A DNA stretch of 64,000 bases from Desulfitibacter alkalitolerans DSM 16504 (GCF_000620305.1 NZ_KK211101.1:62001-126000), one strand, 5' to 3'; positions 26,100 to 36,700 are shown, numbered from the stretch's first letter. The notes: generated by a model not told the origin, from the letters alone. Program-made: numbers and translations.

Positions 26100-27557
26100 A
26101 TGGAAAGAGAAATTAAAAAAGTGTTGGTTGCAAACCGGGGTGTGCCAGCAGTAAGAATCATGCATACCTGCCGTGATCTCAAAATAAAAACTACTGCTGT
26201 TTACAGTACACCTGATAGACTATCGCAGCATGTGCATATGGCTGATTCGGCAGTTCATATTGGTGATGCTCCACCAGGTGATTCATATTTAAATATTGAT
26301 AGAATAATAGATGCTGCACTAAAGACTGGCTCAGATGCGGTACACCCAGGCTGGGGTTTTCTTGCTGAAAATGACGTCTTTGCAAAGCGAGTAATGGATG
26401 CGGGCTTAACCTGGATTGGCCCACCAGCTGATGTAATTAGAGCCATGGGAGATAAAATTGAATCTAAGAAAATCGCTGCATCAGTAGGCATACCTGTTAT
26501 TCCCGGAGCTGATGACCTTACAACTGTTGAGGAAATAATTCAATGGATGGAAAGAGAGAAGGTTGAATTTCCCATTATGATAAAGGCTTCTGCCGGTGGC
26601 GGAGGGAAGGGAATGCTAAAGGTTGAGAACCATGAGCAGATTGGGACAGCTCTTTCACAGGTCCGCTCTGAGGCCATGAAGTCCTTTGGGGATGATAGGG
26701 TTCTAGTAGAAAAATACATTGAGCGGGGACGTCATATTGAGGTGCAAATTGTGGCTGATGAATATGGTAATGTAGTACATCTATATGAGCGTGAATGCAC
26801 CATTCAGCGCCGCAACCAAAAGATTATTGAAGAGACCCCATCTCCGTCATTAGACACTGGATTAAGAAGGGAATTTTGTAACGCTGCGGTTAGACTCATG
26901 CAAAAAATTGGATATGTATCTGCAGGCACTGTTGAATTCTTATTTGACGCACCAAACAGGAAGTTTTACTTTTTAGAAGTAAATACAAGACTTCAAGTGG
27001 AGCACGGCATCACCGAGCTTACAACTGGTTTAGACATTGTAGGCATCATGATAGACGTAGCTCAGAAAAAACCCTTGCCATTTATGCAGCAGGACATAGT
27101 TCCAAATAGGTGGTCATTAGAAGTCCGATTAAATGCCGAAGATCCTCGCCAGTTTAGCCCATCCTTTGGCACTATTACACGACTGCATTCACCCCAGGGG
27201 CCGGCGGTTAGAATATCGCCAGGCGTTTATGAAGGAGCAGAGATACCACCATATTATGACTCCTTGGTTATGCTTATTATGGCTACTGGTGCTGATCGTA
27301 GGGATGCCATAAGGGTTATGGATAGAGCTATCAGTAAAAACCTTAGGGTTGAAGGGGTTAAGACACTGGCACCACTGCTTTTAAGTATAATAAGGCATCC
27401 TAAATTTATTGAAGGTGAATTCTCTACACGTTTTATAGAAGAACATATGGAGGAGCTTGTCTCCAAATTTATTGAAAAAGATAGTGAAGACGAAATGCTT
27501 AAAGTGGCCAGATATGTAGCTGAAGTATCAGCATTAGGCACTCCAAAATGGATATGA
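26100..27557 (+). CDS. pycA: Biotin carboxylase subunit (pyruvate carboxylase subunit A type)
   Basis: A 485-residue ATP-grasp biotin carboxylase that would carboxylate biotin using bicarbonate and ATP. It shows the N-terminal VLVANRGVPAVRIMHTCRD, the glycine loop KASAGGGGKGM, the Lys/Glu set in HIEVQIVADEYGNVVHLYERECT and RNQKIIEETPSP, and the ATP-metal and biotin motif FLEVNTRLQVEHGITE. All are intact. GGAGGT precedes the ATG. It is followed without a gap by the carboxyltransferase/biotin-carrier subunit, so the two form a split pyruvate carboxylase-like complex feeding oxaloacetate. The substrate assignment depends on the partner, which has unusual features. Confidence 0.9.
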   Translation: MEREIKKVLVANRGVPAVRIMHTCRDLKIKTTAVYSTPDRLSQHVHMADSAVHIGDAPPGDSYLNIDRIIDAALKTGSDAVHPGWGFLAENDVFAKRVMDAGLTWIGPPADVIRAMGDKIESKKIAASVGIPVIPGADDLTTVEEIIQWMEREKVEFPIMIKASAGGGGKGMLKVENHEQIGTALSQVRSEAMKSFGDDRVLVEKYIERGRHIEVQIVADEYGNVVHLYERECTIQRRNQKIIEETPSPSLDTGLRREFCNAAVRLMQKIGYVSAGTVEFLFDAPNRKFYFLEVNTRLQVEHGITELTTGLDIVGIMIDVAQKKPLPFMQQDIVPNRWSLEVRLNAEDPRQFSPSFGTITRLHSPQGPAVRISPGVYEGAEIPPYYDSLVMLIMATGADRRDAIRVMDRAISKNLRVEGVKTLAPLLLSIIRHPKFIEGEFSTRFIEEHMEELVSKFIEKDSEDEMLKVARYVAEVSALGTPKWI

Positions 27558-27565
27558 GGTGTGAC

Positions 27566-29629
27566 ATGATGAAGGATTATATTTTTGTTGAACCAGGAAT
27601 GACACCCAAGCAGATTGTCAATGGAATTAGGTCTTTAGATGGTGTTTGTTTGACCTCAACTTCTATGAGAGACGCTGGGCAATCAGACTATAAAAATAGA
27701 CATCGCAGCTATGACCTAAATACCCTTGCACCCTATTATAACAGGATGGGCTTGTTAAGTGTGGAATGCCATGGAGGGGCAAGGTGGCATGTTGGGATAA
27801 TGAACAGAAGAGAAAGCCCCTTTGAAGAAATAGACCAACTAAGGAAAAAGATGCCGAGGGTGCTCCTTCAAACACTAATAAGAGAAACCAACCTATGGGG
27901 TTACAGACCCTACCCACCAAACATTATAAAATATGTTGCTGCTAATGTGGATATTGATGTATGGAGATGTTTTTCCTTTCTTAATGACGTTCGAAATATG
28001 CGAACACTGGCAGAGGAAGTTATAAAAAGAGGCAGGCTGTTTGAGCCAACCATATGCTTTACCCAATCAGATTGGGCTACAAACAGCTACTATCTTAAAG
28101 TAGTAGATGATATTGTTGCACTCTGTGCAGGTACTGACGAGATTATTTTATGTATTAAGGATATGGCCGGGGTTGGCAGTCCGCAGCGGATAAGCAGTTT
28201 AATCGATACCATTAAACAAAAGTATCCTGATCTGGTAATACAATATCATAGACATACAACTGATGGTTTGGCAGTTCCTGCATTAGTAGCAGCGGCTCAA
28301 GCTGGAGCAAAGGCTCTTGATGTTCAAGAGGATTCATTAACCCGTTTTTATGGGCAGCCACCAATTTTAGCAGTTAGAGCATTATTAGAGGAAGCAGGAG
28401 TCCCAGTAAACCTTAATTTAGAAGCGGCCCAGGCAGCAGTCCACAAGGTACGAGATTGGATTGGTGAATATAATTGGGCAGAATCACCTTTTAAGGGCCT
28501 TGATTATACTGTAGTTGACCACAAAATGCCGGGGGGTGCATTTCCTAGTTCTTTTGAGCAGGCTGGGAAAGGCGGATTTCTCCATCTCATGCCGGAAATT
28601 TTAAACATGATGTCTTTATATAATAAAATTATAAAGTACATGGATGTTACACCTGGTTCCCAAATAACCTGGGTAACCTGCAGCGGCATTATTAATAAAT
28701 ATGAAAAGGAAAAGGGTGAAGCTGGAGTTAAGCATATTATTCAGCTTGTTACAAAGTTTATAGAAGAAAAGAACCAAGATATTAATGCCATGAATAAACA
28801 AGAACAGGAGGAGCTTTATCAGCTTTTCAGACAAACCACAGGTGACTTTAAGAATCTTATCCTTGGCAAATATGGTAAATTACCAGTAGGATGGCCTGCT
28901 GATTGGGTTTATAAGAGTACCTTTGGTGATGAGTGGCAGGAGCATATTCAAAGCCGCAGTGAGCTTTCTCCCTTGGATTTAATGGAAGATGAAGATTTGG
29001 AAAAAATTAAAAAAGAGCTGGCTGCTGCGCTGGGCAGAAGCCCTGATGAAGAAGAATTTATTCTATATCTCATGCATCCTAAAGATACCTTGGATTTCAT
29101 TCAATTCAGAGAAAAATATGGGGAGGCTCCCTTGGTACTGCCAACAGCTGTGTGGCGGGAAGGTTTACTAAAGCCTGGCTGCAAAGTAGAATTTGATTTT
29201 TGGGGAAAACCCTGCACTATAGAGCTAGTTTCTGTAGGCAGCGAACATGAAGGGTATATCCATGTTGTGATGAGGGTAAATAATCAGACCAGAGTATATT
29301 CCATTAAGACTCCAAGGGCAAAGGTTGTGGAAATAAGGATGGCTAAGGGTCCTGAGGAGGTTGGGGCACCATTAAATGGCAACCTTTGGCGGATCGGTAA
29401 TCCCAAGAGGGGCACCCTAAAAGTCGGTGACTTAGTACATCAGGGAGAAGAAATAGCTAATATTGAAGCCATGAAGATGGAAAACTCTGTAAAGGCTCCT
29501 TTTGATGGGCAATTGATTGAAATTCATGGAAAGCTTAATGATATTGTTAAAGAAGGACAGCTGCTGTTTGTTATTGGAAAAGCGAATAAAGAAGTAAATA
29601 AAGAAATGCTAGAGCTTAGTACTACCTAA
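27566..29629 (+). CDS. pycB: Carboxyltransferase plus biotin-carrier subunit (pyruvate carboxylase B / oxaloacetate decarboxylase alpha type)
   Basis: A 687-residue protein. Residues about 15-290 form an HMGL-like TIM barrel with the metal and catalytic motifs RDAGQS, IKDMAGVG (Lys expected to be carbamylated) and YHRHTTDG (two metal-binding His). A PYC_OADA domain follows, then a biotinyl domain with EAMKMEN near residue 635. It would move CO2 from biotin to an acceptor. Unlike typical pyruvate carboxylases, RDAHQS reads RDAGQS and FRIFDxLND reads WRCFSFLND, so the acceptor may differ or the enzyme may be divergent. The start is set after GAGGTG at 27566; an upstream ATG at 27548 overlaps pycA. 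Confidence 0.85.
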   Translation: MMKDYIFVEPGMTPKQIVNGIRSLDGVCLTSTSMRDAGQSDYKNRHRSYDLNTLAPYYNRMGLLSVECHGGARWHVGIMNRRESPFEEIDQLRKKMPRVLLQTLIRETNLWGYRPYPPNIIKYVAANVDIDVWRCFSFLNDVRNMRTLAEEVIKRGRLFEPTICFTQSDWATNSYYLKVVDDIVALCAGTDEIILCIKDMAGVGSPQRISSLIDTIKQKYPDLVIQYHRHTTDGLAVPALVAAAQAGAKALDVQEDSLTRFYGQPPILAVRALLEEAGVPVNLNLEAAQAAVHKVRDWIGEYNWAESPFKGLDYTVVDHKMPGGAFPSSFEQAGKGGFLHLMPEILNMMSLYNKIIKYMDVTPGSQITWVTCSGIINKYEKEKGEAGVKHIIQLVTKFIEEKNQDINAMNKQEQEELYQLFRQTTGDFKNLILGKYGKLPVGWPADWVYKSTFGDEWQEHIQSRSELSPLDLMEDEDLEKIKKELAAALGRSPDEEEFILYLMHPKDTLDFIQFREKYGEAPLVLPTAVWREGLLKPGCKVEFDFWGKPCTIELVSVGSEHEGYIHVVMRVNNQTRVYSIKTPRAKVVEIRMAKGPEEVGAPLNGNLWRIGNPKRGTLKVGDLVHQGEEIANIEAMKMENSVKAPFDGQLIEIHGKLNDIVKEGQLLFVIGKANKEVNKEMLELSTT

Positions 29630-29637
29630 GTACAATA

Positions 29638-29672
29638 GGGCACCGTTTTTCAGCTTGATACGGTGCTCTTTT
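29638..29672 (+). terminator. Terminator after the carboxylase genes
   Basis: GCACCGT and ACGGTGC arms, then TCTTTTCGTTTT. Confidence 0.85.
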
Positions 29673-29684
29673 CGTTTTAATGGT

Positions 29685-30251
29685 TTAAAATCGGTATTTA
29701 TCCATGCTTTTAATAATTTTAGGTCCAATTCTTAAAGCCCAGTTAGAAGCATTTTTGTCAATTTTGCAATCTTGAAAGGCTCTAATTAATAATGCAATTA
29801 ATTGTAATAAGGCTGATTTTTGCTCGTAGGATATAATCTTTTTATCATAGAGCAATCCAAGTAAACTATCTAGATTATTATGCTGTGCAGGAATGTGATG
29901 GATTTCAGCAACTGATTTTAGAGTCTTTTCAACTTCAAAAAATAGACAAGCTAAAGCTATGCGAGGATTTTCATATGCAGCATTTTCCGAAAAAAATATC
30001 ATATCTGATTTGTGTTCAGCTTCTTCAAGAAGTCCAGCTCGAGCCATGTTAACTTCAATGTCTTTTAAAGCTTTTAAATCTATCTTTGTCCCTCCAGGCA
30101 GCTCCACACTTTTAATTAGATGGGTAATCCATGGAGCAATAGCTAATAGTATTAACACTATTGCAATGGTATCCAGCTCAAACTCAGGATGAAAAAGGTG
30201 CATACTCGTAAGAAACATTGCTAGTGTAGACAAAAAGACTTTATAAAGCAT
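29685..30251 (-). CDS. Membrane-anchored protein with a helical C-terminal domain, function unknown
   Basis: A 188-residue protein with two N-terminal membrane helices (FLSTLAMFLTSMHLF and TIAIVLILLAIAPWITHLI), then the motif ELPGGTKIDLKAL and a helical region (about 90-188) that resembles HEPN/DUF4145-like helical domains seen in many uncharacterised bacterial membrane proteins. The catalytic RxxxxH of HEPN nucleases is not present. It lies alone on the minus strand between the carboxylase genes and a region of gene remnants. Confidence 0.6.
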   Translation of the reverse strand: MLYKVFLSTLAMFLTSMHLFHPEFELDTIAIVLILLAIAPWITHLIKSVELPGGTKIDLKALKDIEVNMARAGLLEEAEHKSDMIFFSENAAYENPRIALACLFFEVEKTLKSVAEIHHIPAQHNNLDSLLGLLYDKKIISYEQKSALLQLIALLIRAFQDCKIDKNASNWALRIGPKIIKSMDKYRF

Positions 30252-30672
30252 AAATTTCTACCACCAAGTCATAATACCGTTTGCTTTTATATACGCCATA
30301 GCAATATTTCATATTCATCTTATTTTACTAACCCATGAAAGTCCGGATGTTCTATAGTTTCTTCATCTAAACCTGCTGCAATTAGAGTATATAGGCAATT
30401 TTGAAGTGAAAAAATTCAAAGCTTTTTCCTCTGGGCTTACAAGACAATAGTGCTGCACTTGGTTCTTTGGTAAATATCCAACTTTTGCAATCTATCCTTG
30501 CGCTTAGTAGAAGGTGAGAGAATTTACACTATTCTATTTAAATTATATTATTCTATCAACTATAATCAACTATAGGCAATTAAAAAAACCATTTCGACAC
30601 CAGCATTTGGAACATTTTGGGCTGTCCTGCGTCAAATAGCTAAGTAAAAATATTTATTTAGGTGAGGAGATT
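30252..30672. other. Gap with gene remnants
   Basis: These 421 bases hold a degenerate minus-strand coding remnant (30320-30491) and otherwise AT-rich non-coding sequence with no convincing promoter, repeat or RNA gene. Confidence 0.5.
30320..30491 (-). pseudogene. Degenerate fragment of an unidentified gene
   Basis: Two open pieces in neighbouring frames join into one protein-like sequence: IAKVGYLPKNQVQHYCLV through EEKALNFFTSKLPIY, then, after a one-base shift near 30388, LIAAGLDEETIEHPDFHGLV and a stop. The composition looks protein-coding, but there is no start, no binding site and one frameshift. I do not recognise the family. Confidence 0.45.
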
Positions 30673-30897
30673 ATGCAAATGAAAACCAGGTTTTTAGTTT
30701 GTTTAATAATTATTATGCTTGTCCTAACTGGCTGTTCCAAGCCGACACCAACACCTATATCTGAACCAGTACCCTCACAACCACTTGGCCAAGCAGATGA
30801 CTTGAGAAAATATCTTCCTAATTCTGCACTCATTAAGGTTTTCACCGGTGGTTTCGAGAATTCAGGTTTAATTTTATGGAGCTTTACTTTGGATTGA
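30673..30897 (+). pseudogene. Truncated lipoprotein gene
   Basis: A 74-residue frame with a good binding site (GGTGAGGAG), a lipoprotein signal peptide and lipobox VLTGC (Cys21), a proline-rich linker (PTPTPISEPVPSQP) and then about 40 residues, with KVFTGGFENSGLI, that look like the start of an extracellular domain. The frame ends abruptly at WSFTLD, and the promoter of the next gene overlaps this end. It is most likely the 5' remnant of a longer lipoprotein gene, although a short expressed lipopeptide cannot be excluded. Confidence 0.55.
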
Positions 30898-30922
30898 AGG
30901 AAAAAAAGCTGTTTGGTATAAT
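30894..30922 (+). promoter_or_regulatory. Sigma-A promoter for the Uma2 gene
   Basis: TTGAAG, a 17-base spacer and a perfect TATAAT, 42 bases before the ATG. Confidence 0.75.
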
Positions 30923-30963
30923 TAGGATAAATAGGTCAAAGAAAGAGATAGAGGAGGTTTTGT

Positions 30964-31563
30964 ATGAAAAAGGACAAAACTGCGAAATCCCATGACTTTA
31001 TTAGAGAACAACCCGTGACCTACGAGGATTATGCGAATATGCCAGACGAAGGAATCCGCTATGAAATAAACAATGGACAGCTAGAGGCCATGACACCGAG
31101 TCCAAATGCTATACATCAGTTTGTCGTCCAACAAATCGAGTACCGTATGATGCAGAATTGTTCACAGGATTTTATTGTATTATCGGCTCCAATTGACCTG
31201 ATACTATCGGAGACAGAGGTGCGTCAGCCGGATCTAGTAATGATCCACCGTAATAGGCTTTCAATTATCACCAAACGTGGTATTGAAGGACCACCTGACC
31301 TAATAGTTGAAGTTCTTTCACCCTTTTCGGCCAAGCGCGATCGGCAGCAAAAAATAATCACCTATGCAAAATACCATATTCCAGAATACTGGATTGTAGA
31401 TGTCAATAATGAGCTCATTGAACAATACCTCTTGACTAATGGGCAGTATGAGCTATTTGAGATATATAAGCAAAACGAACCAGTTCATTCGGGGCAAATT
31501 ACCTGTATTTCTTTTACAATGAACGGGATTATGAGTAGTATTCCTGAACTGCCAAATTTCTAG
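30964..31563 (+). CDS. Uma2-family (DUF820) PD-(D/E)XK nuclease-like protein
   Basis: A 199-residue Uma2 protein. The N-terminal TYEDYANMPDEGIRYEINNGQLEAM and the core VRQPDLVMIH and PPDLIVEVLSPFSAKRDRQQKI carry the PD-(D/E)XK active-site pattern (Asp in PDL, Glu-Val in VEVLS, Lys in KI), followed by YWIVDVNNELIEQY. Members are predicted restriction-like endonucleases, often in multiple genomic copies and spread with mobile DNA. The biological role is not established. GAGGAGG precedes the ATG. A terminator follows, so it is not in the Wadjet operon, although it is next to it. Confidence 0.9.
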   Translation: MKKDKTAKSHDFIREQPVTYEDYANMPDEGIRYEINNGQLEAMTPSPNAIHQFVVQQIEYRMMQNCSQDFIVLSAPIDLILSETEVRQPDLVMIHRNRLSIITKRGIEGPPDLIVEVLSPFSAKRDRQQKIITYAKYHIPEYWIVDVNNELIEQYLLTNGQYELFEIYKQNEPVHSGQITCISFTMNGIMSSIPELPNF

Positions 31564-31633
31564 GCCAAACAACAGCAGGTGCCCAAGCAGCCAAATTTAT
31601 TTAAAAAGACCATTAACATTAACAATTAGCAAA

Positions 31634-31674
31634 GCCTGTAAAATTAGTTTTATGGCTAATTATGCAGGTTTTTT
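31634..31674 (+). terminator. Terminator between the Uma2 gene and jetA
   Basis: CCTGTAAAATTAG pairs with CTAATTATGCAGG across an 8-base loop, followed by six T residues. Confidence 0.85.
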
Positions 31675-31722
31675 CAATGCATTTGTCAAAACTAGTAGGA
31701 AAACAGAACATGTGAGGTAAAT

Positions 31723-33126
31723 ATGCAGTTTTTTGATATATACCCGGAAAATTTCTTTGCGGTTTTCAGTTCGCTAAATAAAAGAATATATATAGAAGCA
31801 TTGTTTGTGATTAGACATGCCTACCAGCACACACCTGTAATATCCAAGGAAGACCTGGTAAGCAGCCTAATTGCTAACCTGGAGAACCAGATTCTAGCTT
31901 TAGAAGAAGAGGACGGAGTTTTATCCTTGGAGGATAATTTATCTGGAAGGGCCCATTTTCTAATTAGAAAATTTTTAGAAACTGGCTGGCTGGAAAGGGA
32001 ACAGGATAGTCAAAGCTTTACTGAACAATTTGTGGTGCCGGTATATGCCAGCAAGCTCCTTAATCTATTTCATGATTTAGTTAGCGGCAAAACCACAGAA
32101 TATAATGGTTTTGTATACTCGGCCTACTCTATTCTCAAGACAGCTGATCTAGAACGGGAAGAATATATGTATGATGGCTTACGCCAGGCCCACCAGTTAA
32201 CGGAGAATCTAGAAAACGCTTTACGGGAACTGCTGGCGAACTTGAGATTTTACCACCACAGGCTTCAAGAACAGGTGGAAGTGAGCGAGATCCTGGCTGA
32301 GCACTTTGATGTATTTCGCCAGAAAATTTCAGACAGAATCTATCATCCATTAAAGACCTTTGACAGTGTTCCTAGATTTAAAAACAGGATTTTAAAGATC
32401 CTTAAAAACTGGCTTACAGAGGCGAAGCTCATAGATGATATGGCTAAAACCGCCAATAAAAGGGGCTATGACCTGGATATAGATGTTTGCCGTCAAAAGG
32501 TAATAGTCATGATAGGAGAAATAATTGATACTTATGAAGGCATTGATCAGCTGTTAAAATCCATAGACAAGAAAAATACAAGATACACCAGGGCATCTGT
32601 GGAAAGGATGCAGTACTTTATTAACACTGACAGGGATTTAAAGGGCAAGCTGGTGGAAATCCTTAAAAAATTACCTGACATCAAGGACACAGAAGGAGAT
32701 GGTAAGATATCAGAATTAAATATGGGTTTACCCTTATTCCAACAGGTATATATAGATGAGGATTCAATGTATACAGAGCCTCAAAAGAGAAGGGATCACA
32801 TTCCTCGCAAGGCCAATTTACAAAGCACCATTAATAAAGAGGAATTGCAGGCAGAAATGGATGAGTTTAAAAAGAGGCTAGAGAAGACATATTCCCATCA
32901 TAAGGTGGTTGATTATATTATGGAACAATTAGCCCAACAGGGTATACTTAGGGCCAGGGATTTGCAGCTTGGAACTGATGATGATTTTATCAAGCTTATT
33001 TTAGCTTGTATCAAAAATGATGAAGAAGATATTCCCTTTAAAATTGATTTTAAGGATGACTATCTGTTTATAAACGGTTACCGTATACCCAACCTTTTAA
33101 TTGCCAGGAAGGAGGAGATTTCCTGA
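31723..33126 (+). CDS. jetA: Wadjet anti-plasmid protein JetA (DUF5716-type, MukF-like)
   Basis: A 467-residue protein beginning FFDIYPENFFAVFSSLNKRIY, the start typical of the JetA family. It is helical with an extended middle coiled coil and acts as the kleisin-like subunit that clamps the SMC-like JetC heads. It is the first of four tightly packed genes; its stop overlaps the jetB start (TGATG). GAGGT lies seven bases before the ATG. The DUF5716-type JetA points to the Wadjet subtype usually numbered III, but I hold that subtype only tentatively. Confidence 0.9.
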   Translation: MQFFDIYPENFFAVFSSLNKRIYIEALFVIRHAYQHTPVISKEDLVSSLIANLENQILALEEEDGVLSLEDNLSGRAHFLIRKFLETGWLEREQDSQSFTEQFVVPVYASKLLNLFHDLVSGKTTEYNGFVYSAYSILKTADLEREEYMYDGLRQAHQLTENLENALRELLANLRFYHHRLQEQVEVSEILAEHFDVFRQKISDRIYHPLKTFDSVPRFKNRILKILKNWLTEAKLIDDMAKTANKRGYDLDIDVCRQKVIVMIGEIIDTYEGIDQLLKSIDKKNTRYTRASVERMQYFINTDRDLKGKLVEILKKLPDIKDTEGDGKISELNMGLPLFQQVYIDEDSMYTEPQKRRDHIPRKANLQSTINKEELQAEMDEFKKRLEKTYSHHKVVDYIMEQLAQQGILRARDLQLGTDDDFIKLILACIKNDEEDIPFKIDFKDDYLFINGYRIPNLLIARKEEIS

Positions 33127-33758
33127 TGTGGTCTGAGCAGTGGGAGAAGCTGAGTGAAAAAGATAAAGAGGAGTTTACCAGGGTTATTAACCTTCTATTA
33201 AATAAAACATTTATTCTAAGAGATGAGTATGACAGCAAGGCAAAAAGCATGGCAATCAATAGAGACTTTCGATTTATTGAAAGAAACTACTCCCTTGTCG
33301 AGGAGTATTTAAAAATTGCCGGCTGGCATGTACAAAATGACGCTTACAGGGGTGTAATGGCTGTCTATAACAGGTTTGGAACCAACCGTTATAGACTAGA
33401 TAAGTACACTACCTATTTTTTATATATTTTAAGACTCATCTACGAGGAAAGCCAGGAAAAGGGTTCATTATCCAAACAATGTACCACTACTGTAGGGGAA
33501 CTGGTGGAAAAAATGTTTCACCTTGGACTTATAGAAAAGAAGCCACCTGATAGTGCCTTAAGAGAAGGTTTGGGTACGTTAAAACGGTTCAATATTATTG
33601 AAAAGATTGATGGAGATTGGACTAAAGCTGATACCAGGTTATTGATCTATCCCAGCATCAGCTTATTAGTAACCAATGAGAAAATAAGTAGTTTATATGA
33701 TGGTTTAACGAAGGAAGGTGAAGATGTTGAAGCTAATGACCAGGATGTTGTTGATTAA
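33126..33758 (+). CDS. jetB: Wadjet protein JetB (DUF4194, MukE-like)
   Basis: A 210-residue DUF4194 protein with tandem winged-helix character: NRDFRFIERNYSLVEEYLKIAG, FGTNRYRLDKYTTYFLYILRLIY and LGTLKRFNIIEKI. It corresponds to MukE and binds the JetA kleisin. The start overlaps the jetA stop by one base, and its end overlaps jetC by about 35 bases, so the operon is translationally coupled. The last 10 residues are acidic. Confidence 0.9.
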   Translation: MWSEQWEKLSEKDKEEFTRVINLLLNKTFILRDEYDSKAKSMAINRDFRFIERNYSLVEEYLKIAGWHVQNDAYRGVMAVYNRFGTNRYRLDKYTTYFLYILRLIYEESQEKGSLSKQCTTTVGELVEKMFHLGLIEKKPPDSALREGLGTLKRFNIIEKIDGDWTKADTRLLIYPSISLLVTNEKISSLYDGLTKEGEDVEANDQDVVD

Positions 33759-36700
33759 CTGGCACTATATTAAATATCAGGTTATAGAATTTTCTAATAT
33801 AAACTTTTTAACAGGGAAAAATGGAGCTGGAAAATCTACAATTATTGATGCCCTGCAGCTGGTATTGCTTGGTGACACCAGCGGCTATTATTTTAACAAG
33901 GCAGCCAATGATAAATCTCAACGTTCCTTAAAAGGTTATTTAAGGGGAGAGGTGGCAGAGGATGAGGATACCAACACAGTATATTTGCGAAATGATGACT
34001 TTTCCAGCTATCTGGTTCTGGAGTTCCACGACCAGAAGATCAACAAATACTTCTGTTTAGGGATTGTTTTTGACTCTTATGGTGATGGAAGTCATGACCA
34101 TCAATTCTTTTACTTGAATGACAAATTACCTGACAGCCATTTTATTGATCAGGGTACTGAGCTTAATCGCAAAGCCCTTAAAGCCTTTTTTTTAAACAAC
34201 TATGCCAGGGGTCAATACGAATTTTTTGAAAGCAATAACAGGTATCAAGAGGTTGCCCTGGGAAAACTAGGACAAATAAATAAAAAATTTTTTCGCTTGT
34301 TAAAAAAGGCTGTGCCTTTTTCGCCCATTATGGATATAAAAGGTTTTATAAGTGAGTTTGTATGTGATGTGGAAAATAAAATTGATATAACTGACATGCA
34401 GGAAAATATACGATATTACAAACAGCTTGAACATGACCTGGAAATAGTGAAGAAGAAGATTGAAATATTGAAGGATATTAGAACCCAGTATGATTCCTAT
34501 AATGAAGAGCTGCAGAGATTAAAGATTCAAACTTATCTAGTTGATCGCGCCATGGAAGAACAACTCCAGGAGGAAATTAATGTTTCTCTTGAAAGCATCA
34601 AGGCTTTAAAAGAAAAAATTGCAGCAGCCAGGGATCAGTTGGATACTAAAGAGCTTGAGCTTACTTCTCTAAATCATAAAAGAGATCAACTAGTTGAACG
34701 TAAAATCAAATCAAAGGAATATAGTGAAAAAAGGGAATTGGAAGACAGGATAAAAGCCCTGGAAAAAGAACTTGAAGAAATAGAACAGAACAAAAATAGT
34801 CTTACTCAAATTGTTAAGAGCATTTATTATACATGGAAAGAGATAGATAGTTGGTGTCAGGACAATTTAAAGGACATGCCTTCCATTGAGGAAGAGTTGA
34901 AAAATCTGTTAAATATAGCAGGGGGAAGTTTTAATTTAATTACCAGGGAATCTTTATCTGCTTTAAAAGAAATCTTCCAGGAATATCTAAATAAAATAAA
35001 TGATTACCATGCTGTTAAGAAAAGAGAACTAGATGATTTACAACAGGAAATTGCAAAGCTTAGTGATGAGATAAAGAATCTTAAGCACGGTATAAAGGCC
35101 TTTCCGCCTGCAGTTGTGGAACTAAAAAGCTTAATTTCTCAAAGGCTTACTGCAAAGTATGACAAAGCCATTGGCCCCCAGATCTTTGCAGATTTACTAG
35201 AGATTAAATCTGACAGATGGCGAAATGCTATAGAGGGGTACTTGAATACCCAGAAATTTTATCTAATTATTGAACCCCAATATTTTGTCGAAGCATTAAA
35301 AATCTATGATGAATTTAAGCTTACCCATAAAATATATGATGTGGGTCTTGTTGATATTGAAAAAATCATGGACAGAAACCCCAGGAGTAAGGTTGATAGT
35401 CTGGCTGAGGAGATAGAAACTCCCAATACCTATGCCAGGGCTTATGCAAATTACCTTCTTGGTCATGTCATAAAATGTGATAAGGTAGAAAACCTTCGTA
35501 ATTACAAGACGGCAATTACACCAAGCTGCATGCTTTACCACAATTACGTGGCACGTCAGATAAACCCTGCACGCTATGAGACACCTTATATTGGGCAAAG
35601 GGCCATTGCTGATCAGCTAAGAATAAAAGAAGAACGGTTTAAAGAGGTTTCAAAGACAAGTACTGGCTTAGAGCAGCTGGTCCACAAATTAGCTCAAATG
35701 AGAAACACAAGCAATATAAATGATGAAAACATAAGGAGCATGCTGCAAGGCAAAGATATTATTGATAGGCTGCCTGTAGTAAAGAAAGACTGGGAAGAAG
35801 CCACGAGAAGGCTGGGCTCATTAGACTTAAGCCATCTGTTTAAACTGGAGGAAGAATTAGAAAAAACAGAACAAAATATAGCTATTGTAAACAAGCAGAT
35901 ACGGCAGTTGGAGAACTCCCAGGGAAAATATTCAAATGAAAAGGAACAAAAGGAAAAAAGCATTCCCAATTTAGAATTCAATTTAAGGGCTAAACAGGAT
36001 TTCATTAAAAACAAATATGATGCATCCTGGATTGATGGAGTGGGTGAGCCCAGATTCCAGCAGGAATTAAAACAGGGTAAGGATCCGGCAAATATAATCA
36101 ATAACTTCACTACAGCAGTTAAGGGTACCCAGAGCCGTATTGATAATAAATGGAATGCCCTGCTTAACAAAAGAGCAGTTTACAATCGAGATCATAACGG
36201 GGGATTTGATATAAACTCTCCAAACAATAATGCATATAATCAAGAGTTAAAATCGCTGGAAGAAACCTTACTGGTAGATTATGAAGAGAAAATAAGGGAT
36301 GCTAAAGAAAAGGCCCAGCAGCAGTTCAAAGAAGATTTTATCAGCAAGCTAAAGAAAAATATTGATGATGCACAGGAACAAATTGATGATTTGAATAAAG
36401 CCCTCAAGGATGTACCCTTTGGTAGGGATAAATACAGATTTAAAGTTATACCAAGTGCCCAGTACAGAAAATATTATGACATGATTACTGATGACATGCT
36501 TTTAGAAGGCTTGACCCTTTTTTCAAGCGCTTTTCAGAGCAAATATCAGGATATTGTTGAGGAGCTTTTCCGTCAGATTATTGACGTTGATGAAGGCCTG
36601 ATAAGTGCAGACAGAAGAGAGGAGCTCAACAAAAACCTGGACAAATTTACTGATTATCGAACATATCTGGACTTTGATTTGGTGGTAACTGATGATAGAG

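Noticed and set aside
30654-30845. Minus-strand 63-residue frame over the lipoprotein remnant
   Set aside because: It is the complement of a frame with a clear lipoprotein signal and has no start signal of its own.
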